Positions 52,201 to 61,915 of a stretch of DNA of 64,000 bases are shown here, piece by piece. Position 1 is the stretch's first letter. Every line of letters starts with the position of its first letter. The notes beneath the pieces are model-generated. The model was not told the origin of the DNA and ran no database searches. It saw only the letters and a list, made by a program, of their open reading frames with translations. The position numbers and the translations under genes are program-made. The stretch comes from Heminiphilus faecis (GTDB taxonomy: Bacteria; Bacteroidota; Bacteroidia; Bacteroidales; Muribaculaceae), in the NCBI RefSeq assembly GCF_008728965.1, contig NZ_VSMC01000002.1, forward strand, positions 62,001-126,000, in the 5' to 3' direction.

Positions 52201-53314
52201 CGATACCGGTATCGGCATTTCAGAGCAGGAACGCCGCCAGATATTTGAACGTTTCTATCAAGCGGGAGGCACAAATACGGGCGGCACGGGCGTAGGACTC
52301 CATCTTACCAACTCACTTGTCAAGCTACATCACGGCACTATCACCGTTGACGACAACACCGCAGCCGGAAGGGGCAGTATATTTACGGTCACCGTTCCGC
52401 TCGGCAACAGACATCTGAAAGAAGAAGACCTCGTAACCGACCATAACGAAGTGCCGGCCGAAACAGAAAAGCCGGCAGATCACAAGACTGTAGCCGATCT
52501 CTCCGACAGCTATACTCCGGAAGAACGCAAACGGCAGAAAGGGCAGAAAGTGCTTGTAGTGGAGGACGATGAGGAGATCAGAGAATACATCATAGCCGAA
52601 TTGTCAAAATACTACAGCGTCACAGGGTGCAACAACGGACGTGAGGCACTTGAAACGATATTCAAGAACAAGCCCGACCTTGTCGTGTCAGACGTCATGA
52701 TGCCCGAAACCGATGGCCTCACATTGACGCGCAAGATAAAACAAAACATAAACCTTAATGACATACCCGTAATATTGCTGACTGCCAAGACGACCGAGCA
52801 GGACAACATAGAGGGTCTTGAAAACGGCGCCGACGCTTATATAACGAAGCCGTTCAACATAAGGATATTGCAGACTACGGTTGAAAATCTGTTGCGCAGT
52901 CACAGCCGTCTTCGCAATGTATTCAGCGGCAAGCAATCACATGAGGACAAACTCGACGGCATAGAAATCAGCTCTGACGACGAACGACTGATGGAACGCG
53001 TGATGAAGGTGATGAACGCCAACATCGGCGACCCCAATCTGACGGTAGAGATGCTGGCATCCAATGTGGGTCTGAGCCGAGTCCATCTGCACCGTAAACT
53101 GAAAGAGCTCACCAACCAGTCGCCCCGCGACTTCATACGCAACACACGTCTTCAGATGGCGGCCAGACTTTTGGCAGAAAAACGTCTTTGCATATCGGAA
53201 ATTTCGTACACTACAGGATTTAAGAACCCCAACAACTTCTCAACCGCCTTCAAGGAACTGTATGGTGTGTCACCTACCGAATACGCAGCCAATTCCGTAA
53301 AACCTAAAGAATGA
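49292..53314 (+). CDS. Hybrid two-component system sensor/regulator of the PUL
   Basis: A 1340-residue one-protein sensor. Order: signal peptide (LYLILAIITGVLCGKAQ); two-component propeller repeats filling about 30-640 (e.g. DGMLWISTEDGLNRYDG, GNMWITRGKYGVTRID); Y_Y_Y domain to about 760; one transmembrane helix (MKLIYIIVLAGIALVAW); histidine kinase with FFTNISHEIRTPMSLV (His near 819), NLLSNAVKYTPDGG and GGTGVGLHL; receiver domain VLVVEDDEEIREYI with phospho-acceptor Asp near 1134 (SDVMMPETDG); and an AraC helix-turn-helix output (VEMLASNVGLSRVHLHRKLK, ISYTTGFKNPNNFSTAFKEL). It senses a periplasmic oligosaccharide and activates the PUL. It is divergent from the susCD operon. A C9 tract lies in the propeller region. 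Confidence 0.96.
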   Translation: MHRSLYLILAIITGVLCGKAQSYKLFSSDHYLSSSLIKHMFQDSDGMLWISTEDGLNRYDGVKFTIYKNIPGDSTSIASNFVNTVFEDSYGRRFVGTNSGVQLYYPASNSFGPLLQSADGSPYNGAVSGFVQRRNGDIWCLGNDIMLLRNNNNTLTLEPVTVTGSAPLRLISDGIEDFEGNMWITRGKYGVTRIDRDYNAIDYIDNDRPHITNAMIDNDGHIFFAGQNAGLYTYDRASDRIRSIVTTPPLNHLTVVGMTRDDNGDILLATDGAGLKRLDPHTYRLTDIPFGSDKFDYRTQKVHCVLYDSTGNMWLALFQKGVMLIPPVTNNFHYIGNRSLLYNNIGSKCVLSMLMDSNGSFWIGTDGDGIYNLDKDNNLIRHYGSQVPPVAMTLFEDSAGNMWIGSYGHGTGIFDRKTGTFRKVTLTEKNESRFEAKHIYSFVEDMRHNIWIGTMGSGLFRYDQDERKAVHCSEWSDTLCQWITSLYYSPATDVLYMGTYDGLNAIHSPGRGNKIEIPFQNEIINCITGTKESILWIGTSNGLIRYNPADGSRRNYSIQDGLPNGTVYAIEKHGHYLWISTNMGLSRYDMNEDSFCNYYVDDGLQGNEFYKGSSLKDNNGNLYFGGINGITYFNPEEITVPGRKWNVRMIDIYLHGRPVTSETMSGRRKVIDGPAYNSKRINLSHYDNSFSIELSTHELNRTGSMQFVYSLDDSKWELLPHNTNIINFSELNPGEHLLRVKATDNGIESDETTIIIDVAHPWWTAWWMKLIYIIVLAGIALVAWRMARRRIKEKHEKMEQKHAEEIYEAKLRFFTNISHEIRTPMSLVISPLKKLMETDDDMTRQKEYRLIQRNANRILRLINELMDIRKIDKNQMKLRFTEIEIVPFINDLCETFYPATRSKNITLNFHTNRHEGLKVWVDKANFDKIIMNLLSNAVKYTPDGGSIDISVDTSGDTDSDMPGNLIITVADTGIGISEQERRQIFERFYQAGGTNTGGTGVGLHLTNSLVKLHHGTITVDDNTAAGRGSIFTVTVPLGNRHLKEEDLVTDHNEVPAETEKPADHKTVADLSDSYTPEERKRQKGQKVLVVEDDEEIREYIIAELSKYYSVTGCNNGREALETIFKNKPDLVVSDVMMPETDGLTLTRKIKQNINLNDIPVILLTAKTTEQDNIEGLENGADAYITKPFNIRILQTTVENLLRSHSRLRNVFSGKQSHEDKLDGIEISSDDERLMERVMKVMNANIGDPNLTVEMLASNVGLSRVHLHRKLKELTNQSPRDFIRNTRLQMAARLLAEKRLCISEISYTTGFKNPNNFSTAFKELYGVSPTEYAANSVKPKE
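50031..50039 (+). repeat. Poly-C tract (C9) inside the PUL sensor gene
   Basis: Nine consecutive C bases within the propeller region of the hybrid two-component gene, coding Thr-Pro-Pro-Leu. A change of one base would shift the frame and remove the kinase and DNA-binding parts. Confidence 0.85.
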
Positions 53315-53319
53315 AGAAA

Positions 53320-53345
53320 GGGGACGCGCCACAGCGGCACGCCCC
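53320..53345. terminator. Bidirectional terminator between the PUL sensor and GH95 genes
   Basis: Imperfect hairpin GGGGACGCGCC / GGCACGCCCC (one bulge, one mismatch) in the 52-base gap between two convergent genes. Confidence 0.55.
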
Positions 53346-53366
53346 CTCATCATTTACCGTTTAAAG

Positions 53367-55808
53367 CTACTTTGCGGCAGGCGAAAGCTTGACAGTTTCG
53401 CCCGGGCGGGTCATTACATCGTATTCATATACTTCTATATCGCGGCGGTCAACTGCTTTACATTCCGACGACACTTCAACCGGCCTCGGTGAACCGGCCG
53501 AGAGCAAAGGATTGGGGCACTCTCCTTTAGCGGGTCGAAGTCCTTTGCCCTTTAAAGGCATTGCCGATCTTATGCGCAACGGGCCGCCTATATTGGACTT
53601 TATGGATGCCGATTTGAGTCGGCCGTCACCCCACTCCATCGCCACATCAAAGTTACCGCGGGCCTTAAGTCCGCTTACACTACCCGAGGGAAGTGCGTCG
53701 GGAAGCGCAGGAAGCAAGTGCACGGCTCCGTCATGACTCTGGAGAAGCATCTCTGCAATGCCGGCGGTGTAACCGAAGTTTCCGTCGATCTGAAACGGCG
53801 GATGGGCATCAAACAGATTGGGATAAAGGCGTCCCTCTTCATTACCGTGGTTCGCCGGCAGCAACGTTATCATGTTTCTCACAATCTTGTCGGCATGATT
53901 ACCGTCAAGCATACGCGCCCACATGTTTATCTTCCATCCTATACTCCAGCCAGTGGCCATGTCGCCGCGCTGCATGAGCGTGTTACGCGCTCCGGCAAAA
54001 GCATCGGGGGTGCGGAATGGCGATATGTGGTTGGAGGGATAAAGCCCGTAAAGATGCGATATGTGGCGATGCTCGTCCTTCGGATCGTCAGCATCCACGC
54101 TCCATTCCTGAAGCTGGCCATGACGCCCCACTCGCATAGGCGATATCCGTTTTATGGCTGACATCAACGTATCGCGGTAAGCCTTGTCTACACCGAGAGC
54201 CTCTGCCGCAAGACGTGTATTTTCAAGTGCATCGTAGGCAATCTGGTTGTCCATCTCGCAACCGGCCGTTATGGACGTGTTGTTATAGCCGTGTTCTGGC
54301 GACATAGAGGGCGATGTCACCAGATAGCCGTTTTCAGGCTCTGCGATAAGATGACTTATATAGAAGTCGGCAGTACCGCGCATGACCTGATAGTACTTTC
54401 TCAGAAATTCCTTGTCGCCGGAGAAAAGATAGTGCTGCCAGAGATGTGTGGCGAGCCAAGCTCCGCCGTTGGGCCACATGCCGAAAGTGGCATAGTCCAC
54501 AGGACCGCACGCACGCCATAGATCGGTATTGTGATGAACCACCCAGCCCTTTGCGTCATAGAGCACCCGGGCCGTACGCGCACCTGTCACAGCCAGCTCC
54601 TCCACCATGTCAAACAACGGCTGGTGGGTCTCGGCGAGATTGGTCACCTCGGCCGGCCAGTAGTTCATCTCTGTATTTATGTTGATGGTGTACTTGCTGT
54701 CCCACGGTGCATCCATGCTGTCGTTCCATATACCCTGCAGATTGGCGGGCTGACCTCCCGGCTGCGACGAGCATATAAGCAGATAACGCCCGTAGTTAAA
54801 CAACAGTGCCATAAGCGAGGGATCATAAACGTCACGGAAACCGGCTACACGAACATCGGTGTCAGCCGACGATGACTCTACGTCAGGCAATTCAAGCTTA
54901 ACACGGTCAAACTGTTCTTTATAGGCCTTCACATGGGCGGCTTTCAACTTCCCGTAGTCATGTCCGTCAACATCGGCAAGCAACCTGTCAGCCTTTGCCG
55001 CGGCATCTCCGCTCACATCATCGTATGCCACAAAATTGGTAGCGGCCGATATCTGTATCACAGCCTCCTTGGCTCCGGTGACCTGTATATATCCGTCATC
55101 TCCGACGGTTTTACCATCAGTGATAACCTTAATACGCTCCTCGGCCGTAAGAGCCGCGGCGACACCTTCGTGTCCTACTCCGGGCACTGTCACAGCCAAT
55201 ACACCGTCATGAACCTTCACCGTCGAGCCTTTGGGAGCATCATAACCGAGCCTGAAATTCAATGCACCGGCCTTGCCGGCAGTGAGTTTCATAATAATAA
55301 TGCCGTCAGGTATAGAGGCAAATGTCTCACGGCTGTATTTCACTCCGTCGGAGGTATAATCAACCGTAGCACACGCATCAGCTATATCAAGTCTGCGTAC
55401 ATATTCACTTACATTTCCGCTATGGCCGAAGTCAATCCACAAAGAGCCGAGCGTAAGGTACTTCATGCCGTGCTGCGGAGTCATATAGCTGCTTTGTATC
55501 AAATCCTCCGCTTCCTTGGCCTTGTTTTCAAAAATCAGCCGTCGTATCTCCGCCAACCGTGACAAACCGTCAGGATTATTGTTTTCATACGGACCGCCGC
55601 TCCAGAAAGTCTCTTCGTTTAATTGTAATACTTCACGGTCTACACCTCCGTATATCATAGCCCCCATAGAAGAGTTGCCTACCGGCAACGCCTCAACCCA
55701 AGCCTCAGCCGGACGACTGTAACGAAGTGTCGTTGAATTATCGGCACCCGAAGCCGTATGAGCCAAAATCAATAGAAATGCAAAAAACGTGATAAAACTC
55801 TTTTTCAT
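53367..55808 (-). CDS. Glycoside hydrolase family 95 (alpha-L-fucosidase or alpha-L-galactosidase)
   Basis: An 813-residue exported enzyme from [11 protein letters not shown] (frame open to 55817), signal peptide to about SGA. GH95 signatures: [60 protein letters not shown] and [22 protein letters not shown]95 enzymes are inverting exo-enzymes that release alpha-1,2-linked L-fucose or, in some plant-xylan loci, L-galactose; the sequence alone does not decide. It has its own promoter element and converges with the sensor gene. Confidence 0.92.
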   Translation of the reverse strand: MKKSFITFFAFLLILAHTASGADNSTTLRYSRPAEAWVEALPVGNSSMGAMIYGGVDREVLQLNEETFWSGGPYENNNPDGLSRLAEIRRLIFENKAKEAEDLIQSSYMTPQHGMKYLTLGSLWIDFGHSGNVSEYVRRLDIADACATVDYTSDGVKYSRETFASIPDGIIIMKLTAGKAGALNFRLGYDAPKGSTVKVHDGVLAVTVPGVGHEGVAAALTAEERIKVITDGKTVGDDGYIQVTGAKEAVIQISAATNFVAYDDVSGDAAAKADRLLADVDGHDYGKLKAAHVKAYKEQFDRVKLELPDVESSSADTDVRVAGFRDVYDPSLMALLFNYGRYLLICSSQPGGQPANLQGIWNDSMDAPWDSKYTININTEMNYWPAEVTNLAETHQPLFDMVEELAVTGARTARVLYDAKGWVVHHNTDLWRACGPVDYATFGMWPNGGAWLATHLWQHYLFSGDKEFLRKYYQVMRGTADFYISHLIAEPENGYLVTSPSMSPEHGYNNTSITAGCEMDNQIAYDALENTRLAAEALGVDKAYRDTLMSAIKRISPMRVGRHGQLQEWSVDADDPKDEHRHISHLYGLYPSNHISPFRTPDAFAGARNTLMQRGDMATGWSIGWKINMWARMLDGNHADKIVRNMITLLPANHGNEEGRLYPNLFDAHPPFQIDGNFGYTAGIAEMLLQSHDGAVHLLPALPDALPSGSVSGLKARGNFDVAMEWGDGRLKSASIKSNIGGPLRIRSAMPLKGKGLRPAKGECPNPLLSAGSPRPVEVSSECKAVDRRDIEVYEYDVMTRPGETVKLSPAAK

Positions 55809-55848
55809 CTTTAGCAATGTTTACATGGTTAATCTATTTTTATCTGTA

Positions 55849-55856
55849 CAAATTTA
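55849..55856 (-). promoter_or_regulatory. -7 promoter element of GH95
   Basis: The minus strand reads TAAATTTG, a match to TAnnTTTG, about 40 bases before the GH95 ATG; the -33 box is unclear. It implies GH95 is transcribed separately from the enzyme operon to its right. Confidence 0.55.
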
Positions 55857-55957
55857 GCACCGTAATATTAACATACCGCATAATTTATACTTTAAAACAA
55901 ATCTTTATGACATCTATTTTTTAATCATTCAAAATATTAAGCCGCATATTGCACAGT

Positions 55958-55994
55958 AAAAGGATGAGCCCGTATGTATTCAGGCGCATCCTTT
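55958..55994 (-). terminator. Terminator of the GH127-GH43-GH97-esterase-GH43 operon
   Basis: Stem AAAGGATG / CATCCTTT plus inner GCC/GGC, 33 bases after the last gene of the operon on the minus strand; the paired T run gives CCTTTTAC. Confidence 0.6.
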
Positions 55995-56026
55995 CACCAA
56001 TCTAAATGTATCTTGCTGACAAAGGA

Positions 56027-57394
56027 TCAATCAAACGCCCAGTAGTCAAAATTGAAAAGTTTGGGACCCTTGCGTCCTTTGAATACAAAATATATGTCAT
56101 GAATGCCGGTAGCGGCTTCCTTTACCGGCGCCTCGAATAGTTTCCATTCTTCCCAGCCACCAGTGTGGGTTACGTCCAAAGTAGCTATGACCGGACCTCC
56201 GACACTGTCAAGACACACATCGACAGCACCGCCACGGAGAGCACTTGCAAGCGAAGCGCTAACTTTACGCGGACCGTTCTTTCCGAGGTCGACATTGCGA
56301 ACCTTTATCCAGTCGCCGTTGTGAATATCCGACACATATACGCCCGTCTTGTCATTGGACTCCGTGTCCACTCCTGAAGAGAAAGCTATAGTCTCTGCCT
56401 CGACACGACGATACGGATTGAAGGTGGCTATCGGCTTCACACCCTCGTCGGTGGCATTGATAATAGGGAAAGTACCGTCGGTATTGTATTTAAACTGTTC
56501 CACGGCAACACTGCGGCCGAAGCCGCCTCCACCGGGTAACTTTCCGGTATGGTAGAAGAAATAGTCATTGCCCTTGTAGTTCACCACACCCGCATGGTTT
56601 GTGAACGAACCGGTATCCTGCAGCGGCATAATCTCCCCCATATACTTCCACGGGCCTTCGGGATTGTCGCTCATCGAGTAAGCTATATGTTCGGGAACTC
56701 CGCCGGCCGCGTACATAAGATAATATTTGCCGTCGCGCTTGAAGAACCACGGTCCCTCCGTGTAGCAGTCCTTGTATTTGACACCCTTTTCCCTATTTTT
56801 CATATCAGGTGCGCCGAAGCCTTCCACCGTCTGTTCCACACACTTTATCTCACCGTCGAACGATATCATGTCTTCGTTCAGTTTCACATAATATATACGT
56901 GGATTGCCCCAGAACAGATAAGCCTGTCCGTCATCGTCGATAAAGACAGTAGGATCTATATAGTCCCAGCTCCCGTCAGCCAAAGGCTTGCCAAGCGCGT
57001 CCTTAAACGGACCTGTAGGAGAGTCGCCGACGGCAACACCTATGGCCATCGTACCCGACAGTTTGGAGTGCAACGGCACATAAAAATAAAACTTACCGTT
57101 GCGTTCTATACACTGCGGAGCCCACGCCCGGTCATCGCCCCATGAAAAATCCTCAATGGCCAAAGGCGACCCGTGGTCGGTCCAATTGACCATATCGGTA
57201 GTCGAATATATACGCCACTCCTGCATCCAGAAGAAATCGGCGCCCTTCTCGTCATGGCCCGTATATACATACAATGTGTCGTTATGTACCATCGGAGCCG
57301 GATCGGTTGTATACTTTGTCTGTACAATAGGGTTCTGTGCCGACAAGATGCCGACACCCGCCGCTATTGAAGCTACTGCTGTTATAAGTCTCAT
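56027..57394 (-). CDS. Glycoside hydrolase family 43 with C-terminal CBM6-like module (copy 1)
   Basis: A 455-residue exported enzyme (signal peptide to AQ at about 20). GH43 catalytic positions are in TKYTTDPAPMVHND (base Asp), WDYIDPTVFIDDDGQAYLFW (pKa-modulating Asp) and CYTEGPWFFKRDGKYYLMYA (acid Glu). From about residue 325 the segment RVEAETIAFSSGVDTE starts a CBM6-like beta-sandwich ending FNFDYWAFD. GH43 members of this form are arabinofuranosidases or beta-xylosidases. It is the last gene of the enzyme operon, 18 bases after the esterase. Confidence 0.92.
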   Translation of the reverse strand: MRLITAVASIAAGVGILSAQNPIVQTKYTTDPAPMVHNDTLYVYTGHDEKGADFFWMQEWRIYSTTDMVNWTDHGSPLAIEDFSWGDDRAWAPQCIERNGKFYFYVPLHSKLSGTMAIGVAVGDSPTGPFKDALGKPLADGSWDYIDPTVFIDDDGQAYLFWGNPRIYYVKLNEDMISFDGEIKCVEQTVEGFGAPDMKNREKGVKYKDCYTEGPWFFKRDGKYYLMYAAGGVPEHIAYSMSDNPEGPWKYMGEIMPLQDTGSFTNHAGVVNYKGNDYFFYHTGKLPGGGGFGRSVAVEQFKYNTDGTFPIINATDEGVKPIATFNPYRRVEAETIAFSSGVDTESNDKTGVYVSDIHNGDWIKVRNVDLGKNGPRKVSASLASALRGGAVDVCLDSVGGPVIATLDVTHTGGWEEWKLFEAPVKEAATGIHDIYFVFKGRKGPKLFNFDYWAFD

Positions 57395-57412
57395 AATTAT
57401 GATTATATTGGT

Positions 57413-58579
<1,167 letters not shown>

Positions 58580-58585
58580 TTACTA

Positions 58586-60556
58586 TCAGTTTACGGCCAC
58601 GAAGCCTCCGTTACAAGGTATAGTCACCGAAACAGTCTGTTTTTTATTTAATTTCACATCTTTCACAGAGCCTTCCAACGAAGCATTGTCAGTATACAGT
58701 GTAAGTTTGTCGCCAGCTGACATCATAGGCAGTCTGACCTCAAGTTTTACAGGCTCTTTCATAGCGTTCACACCGGCCACATACCATTTATCGCCATGGC
58801 GGCGCGCAATCACCACGTACTTTCCGGGATAGCCGTCTATATACTTTATATCATCCCAAGTAGTGGGTACGTTTTTCATGAAGTCCATTGCCCAAGACGG
58901 AGCGTCGTCAAGATTATTGGGAGCAAGTGCAAAATGCTGGACGGGACTTTGAAACAGCACAGCCGTAGCAAGTGCGAATACATCGGAGGTCACCCTCTTG
59001 CTTCCCCTCGGCTCATTGGCACTGTTGTAGTAACGGTTCAACGCACTACCGCCGAAGTCCATGCTGCCCACAGTATTTCTGATAAACGGATGCAGTGTGG
59101 CATTGAATGCCTCGGCATCGCAGCTGCCTTGTGAGAAATGCAGGTTCTCGCTCGCCAGCACCGCCTCGCTCGCGGCATAGTTTGGGAACATAGCCTCCCA
59201 GCCGCGCGGCAACGTACATCCGTGAAATATGACAAGAAGCCCATAGTCGTTGGCATCGGTAAGTATATCCTGATACAGCTTCATCATATCCTGCTTGTCA
59301 CTGCCGAAGAAGTCCACCTTAATGCCACGGATGCCGGCCTTCTGCATCCATGCCATCTCTTTGCGTCGCTTCATGCTATCGTGCATTATGCCCCGAGGAC
59401 TTTGAGGTGCATCGTTCCAGAAACCGTTGGAGTTATACCACAGATACAAATCGACACCTTTCGTCTTTCCGTATGAGGCAAGTTCCTCCATGCGGTCATA
59501 ACCTATACGCGTATCCCATAAAGCATCGACAAGCACCGAGCCGTACCCCATAGCAGCCGAAAAATCGATATAGCGTTTCTGCTCGTCATAGTTACAGCTG
59601 TCATCCATACCTATGATCCAGCTCCAAGAGCCCTTGCCATAGACTTTGCTGTAATCTTTCGAAGCGGTGTATCGCGGAACTACAACGTCAAACGGCACCG
59701 TAGTCTCCACTACAGGCGCCAAATCGCGCCCCAGAGTCACCGTACGCCACGGCATCTCTGCGGGAAGCGCCACGGCAGGACTTACCGAACCGTAACCGTT
59801 TATCTCACCCTCCTGAGGATACCCTATTCTATAACCGGAAGCTCCCGAGGACAGCAGACGCGAAGCACAGTAGTAGCCGTCGACACCAGTCTCCGACAAG
59901 AGCAGCCATCCGTTCTCACCGTTACGGAACAGACAGGGGAATGTATAACCCGCTCCCCAGCCGTTCTTGCCGGTAGCGTCATCAACCGTATAGGAAGTCT
60001 CATAGCTCGGCGCAGTACGTGCGAAGCCGGTCATGGGCTTGCTCTGCGGGCAGAGGAAAGTAGTCGTGCCATCAGGCATCTCGAACCCCGTGGCCTCTTC
60101 AAATACTACGGCGCACAGAGCATCGCCCTGCGGATGCAGTATGTAGCGGAAAGCCACGTCATTGTCACTTACTCGAAACTCCACATCAAAAGCGGTCTTG
60201 TCATCTTTCGCAAACCTGTACACACCTACTGTGTAGTCCTGATCCACGTGACTTTTCTTAATATTGGGCAACGAATAATCGGCGGTGATTTTCTCTGACG
60301 ACAAATTTTCCGGCCGACTCATCACCATGCCCGATGTGAAGTCACCGACATTGGTTTTCAGACCCAGCGGAGACGGCTTCATAAAAGTAATACCGTCATA
60401 TTCTATGCCATACACAGGTTTTCCGTCTTCGCAACCAACACTTACCGTCAGACGTCCGTCAGGACTTGTCAGAGTCTTATCGGACTGCCCTGCAGCCATA
60501 GCTGCAGAAACGACAATCCAACAAAACACAGTTGAGTTTATCAATCTTTTAACCAT
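58586..60556 (-). CDS. Glycoside hydrolase family 97, retaining type
   Basis: A 656-residue exported enzyme. The N-terminal super-sandwich (TLTSPDGRLTVSVGCEDGKP, GLKTNVGDFTSGM) and the (beta/alpha)8 domain with GYGSVLVDALWDTRIGYDRM and GIKVDFFGSDKQDMMKLY are typical. The Asp of KVDFF, near residue 415, sits where retaining GH97 members have their nucleophile, while the inverting SusB type lacks it; this favours alpha-galactosidase or beta-L-arabinopyranosidase over alpha-glucosidase. It ends with a C-terminal strand domain. It is separated from the upstream GH43 by only 2 bases. Confidence 0.9.
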   Translation of the reverse strand: MVKRLINSTVFCWIVVSAAMAAGQSDKTLTSPDGRLTVSVGCEDGKPVYGIEYDGITFMKPSPLGLKTNVGDFTSGMVMSRPENLSSEKITADYSLPNIKKSHVDQDYTVGVYRFAKDDKTAFDVEFRVSDNDVAFRYILHPQGDALCAVVFEEATGFEMPDGTTTFLCPQSKPMTGFARTAPSYETSYTVDDATGKNGWGAGYTFPCLFRNGENGWLLLSETGVDGYYCASRLLSSGASGYRIGYPQEGEINGYGSVSPAVALPAEMPWRTVTLGRDLAPVVETTVPFDVVVPRYTASKDYSKVYGKGSWSWIIGMDDSCNYDEQKRYIDFSAAMGYGSVLVDALWDTRIGYDRMEELASYGKTKGVDLYLWYNSNGFWNDAPQSPRGIMHDSMKRRKEMAWMQKAGIRGIKVDFFGSDKQDMMKLYQDILTDANDYGLLVIFHGCTLPRGWEAMFPNYAASEAVLASENLHFSQGSCDAEAFNATLHPFIRNTVGSMDFGGSALNRYYNSANEPRGSKRVTSDVFALATAVLFQSPVQHFALAPNNLDDAPSWAMDFMKNVPTTWDDIKYIDGYPGKYVVIARRHGDKWYVAGVNAMKEPVKLEVRLPMMSAGDKLTLYTDNASLEGSVKDVKLNKKQTVSVTIPCNGGFVAVN

Positions 60557-60558
60557 AA

Positions 60559-61896
60559 TTATTTCTTAAAGTTCCAGCTGTCAAGATTAAACAGGTCATC
60601 GCCATTTCCGGAGAAGCACAGATAAAGGTCATGAACGCCTTTTGCTCCCTTGACCTTGCAAGTAAACCGGCTGTAATTGTCAATAGAGCCGGTAGGCTTA
60701 ATCATCACACGCCCTATCACGGGTCCGTCGGCTTTATCAAGCCGCAGCTCGATCATACCACCCGGTTTTACACATGAAGCATCGACGCTGAACGTTTTTG
60801 CGCCTTTTTTACCGAAATCCACGCCACGGAGCATGATATACTCACCGTTGTCTATGTCGTGCACATACATGTTGCGCTCACCGAGTTTATCAGTTTTAAG
60901 GCCGTATCCCCACGCCATAGTCTCGGCCTGCACTTTACGATAAGGATCAAACGGTTCTATCTGTTCGAGTACGGTATCTTTCCAATAAGGGACTTCGATT
61001 ATCGTTCCGTCAGGATTATATTTCATCTCCGCAGCACTTACAGAACGACGTTCATGATGTTCGTCGGTAATAAGACGCAAAAGGTCATAATTCAATCCGA
61101 ACACATAGGACTTGCCTTTATATTCTATTATACCGGGGTGGTTACCGCGAGTGCGCGGTGTGTGGTCCATGATGTGCCCTTTGTGTTCCCACGGTCCTGT
61201 CGGCGACTTACTCATCGCATAGCCTATACCCTCAGGACAGCACGTAGAGGCGAAAGCAAGATAATAGTTCTTTTCGCCGTACGCGTTCTTTCTCGCCCAG
61301 AGCCACGGGCCCTCCTGATAGTCGTTTATATGATCCATTTCCATTATGTCACCCTTGGTAGATATCATATCCTCGTTGAGCCTTACGCAGAATGTCTTCG
61401 GATTGCCCCAATACATGTATGCCTGACCGTCGTCATCTATATATACAGCCGGGTCGATGTCATACCAGTTTTCCTTATTCCAGACCAATGGCTTGCCCAA
61501 CGGGTCTTTGAACGGTCCGTAAGGAGTGTCGGACACAAGCACTCCTATGCCGTGGCCATGAAGCGGGCAGTACATGTAGAACTTGCCGTTGCGTTCTATA
61601 ACGTGTTCAGCCCATGCACCGTTATCACGGCTACGCCATGAAAAGTCCTGAAGCGAAGCCACGGGGCCGTGGTCGGTCCAGTTGACCATATCGGTAGAAG
61701 TATAAAGCAACCAGTCCAGCATCTTGAAGCCGTCGGCGTCATCTTCGTCATGGGTAGTATAAAGGAATATAGTGTCATTGTAGACCATCGGCGCGGGATC
61801 GGCCGTATAACGGGTCTGAATTATTGGGTCTTGGGCGCCGGCCGGCAACATCACACCAAGCACGGCCACTACTGCGACATTTTTTTTCAGATTCAT
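60559..61896 (-). CDS. Glycoside hydrolase family 43 with C-terminal CBM6-like module (copy 2)
   Basis: A 445-residue exported enzyme (signal peptide to GAQ). Catalytic positions: TRYTADPAPMVYND, YDIDPAVYIDDDGQAYMYWG and NDYQEGPWLWARKN. A CBM6-like domain starts about KVQAETMAWGYGLKT and ends LFNLDSWNFKK. It shares opening (QDPIIQTRYTADPAPM against QNPIVQTKYTTDPAPM), length and architecture with copy 1, so they look like old duplicates now differing in specificity. It follows GH127 by 19 bases. Confidence 0.92.
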   Translation of the reverse strand: MNLKKNVAVVAVLGVMLPAGAQDPIIQTRYTADPAPMVYNDTIFLYTTHDEDDADGFKMLDWLLYTSTDMVNWTDHGPVASLQDFSWRSRDNGAWAEHVIERNGKFYMYCPLHGHGIGVLVSDTPYGPFKDPLGKPLVWNKENWYDIDPAVYIDDDGQAYMYWGNPKTFCVRLNEDMISTKGDIMEMDHINDYQEGPWLWARKNAYGEKNYYLAFASTCCPEGIGYAMSKSPTGPWEHKGHIMDHTPRTRGNHPGIIEYKGKSYVFGLNYDLLRLITDEHHERRSVSAAEMKYNPDGTIIEVPYWKDTVLEQIEPFDPYRKVQAETMAWGYGLKTDKLGERNMYVHDIDNGEYIMLRGVDFGKKGAKTFSVDASCVKPGGMIELRLDKADGPVIGRVMIKPTGSIDNYSRFTCKVKGAKGVHDLYLCFSGNGDDLFNLDSWNFKK

Positions 61897-61915
61897 GATT
61901 ATTTAATGTTATTGA

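Noticed and set aside
58586-60556. SusB-type inverting alpha-glucosidase
   Set aside because: The Asp in KVDFF near residue 415 fits the retaining GH97 group, and the surrounding enzymes target arabinose-rich glycans, not starch.
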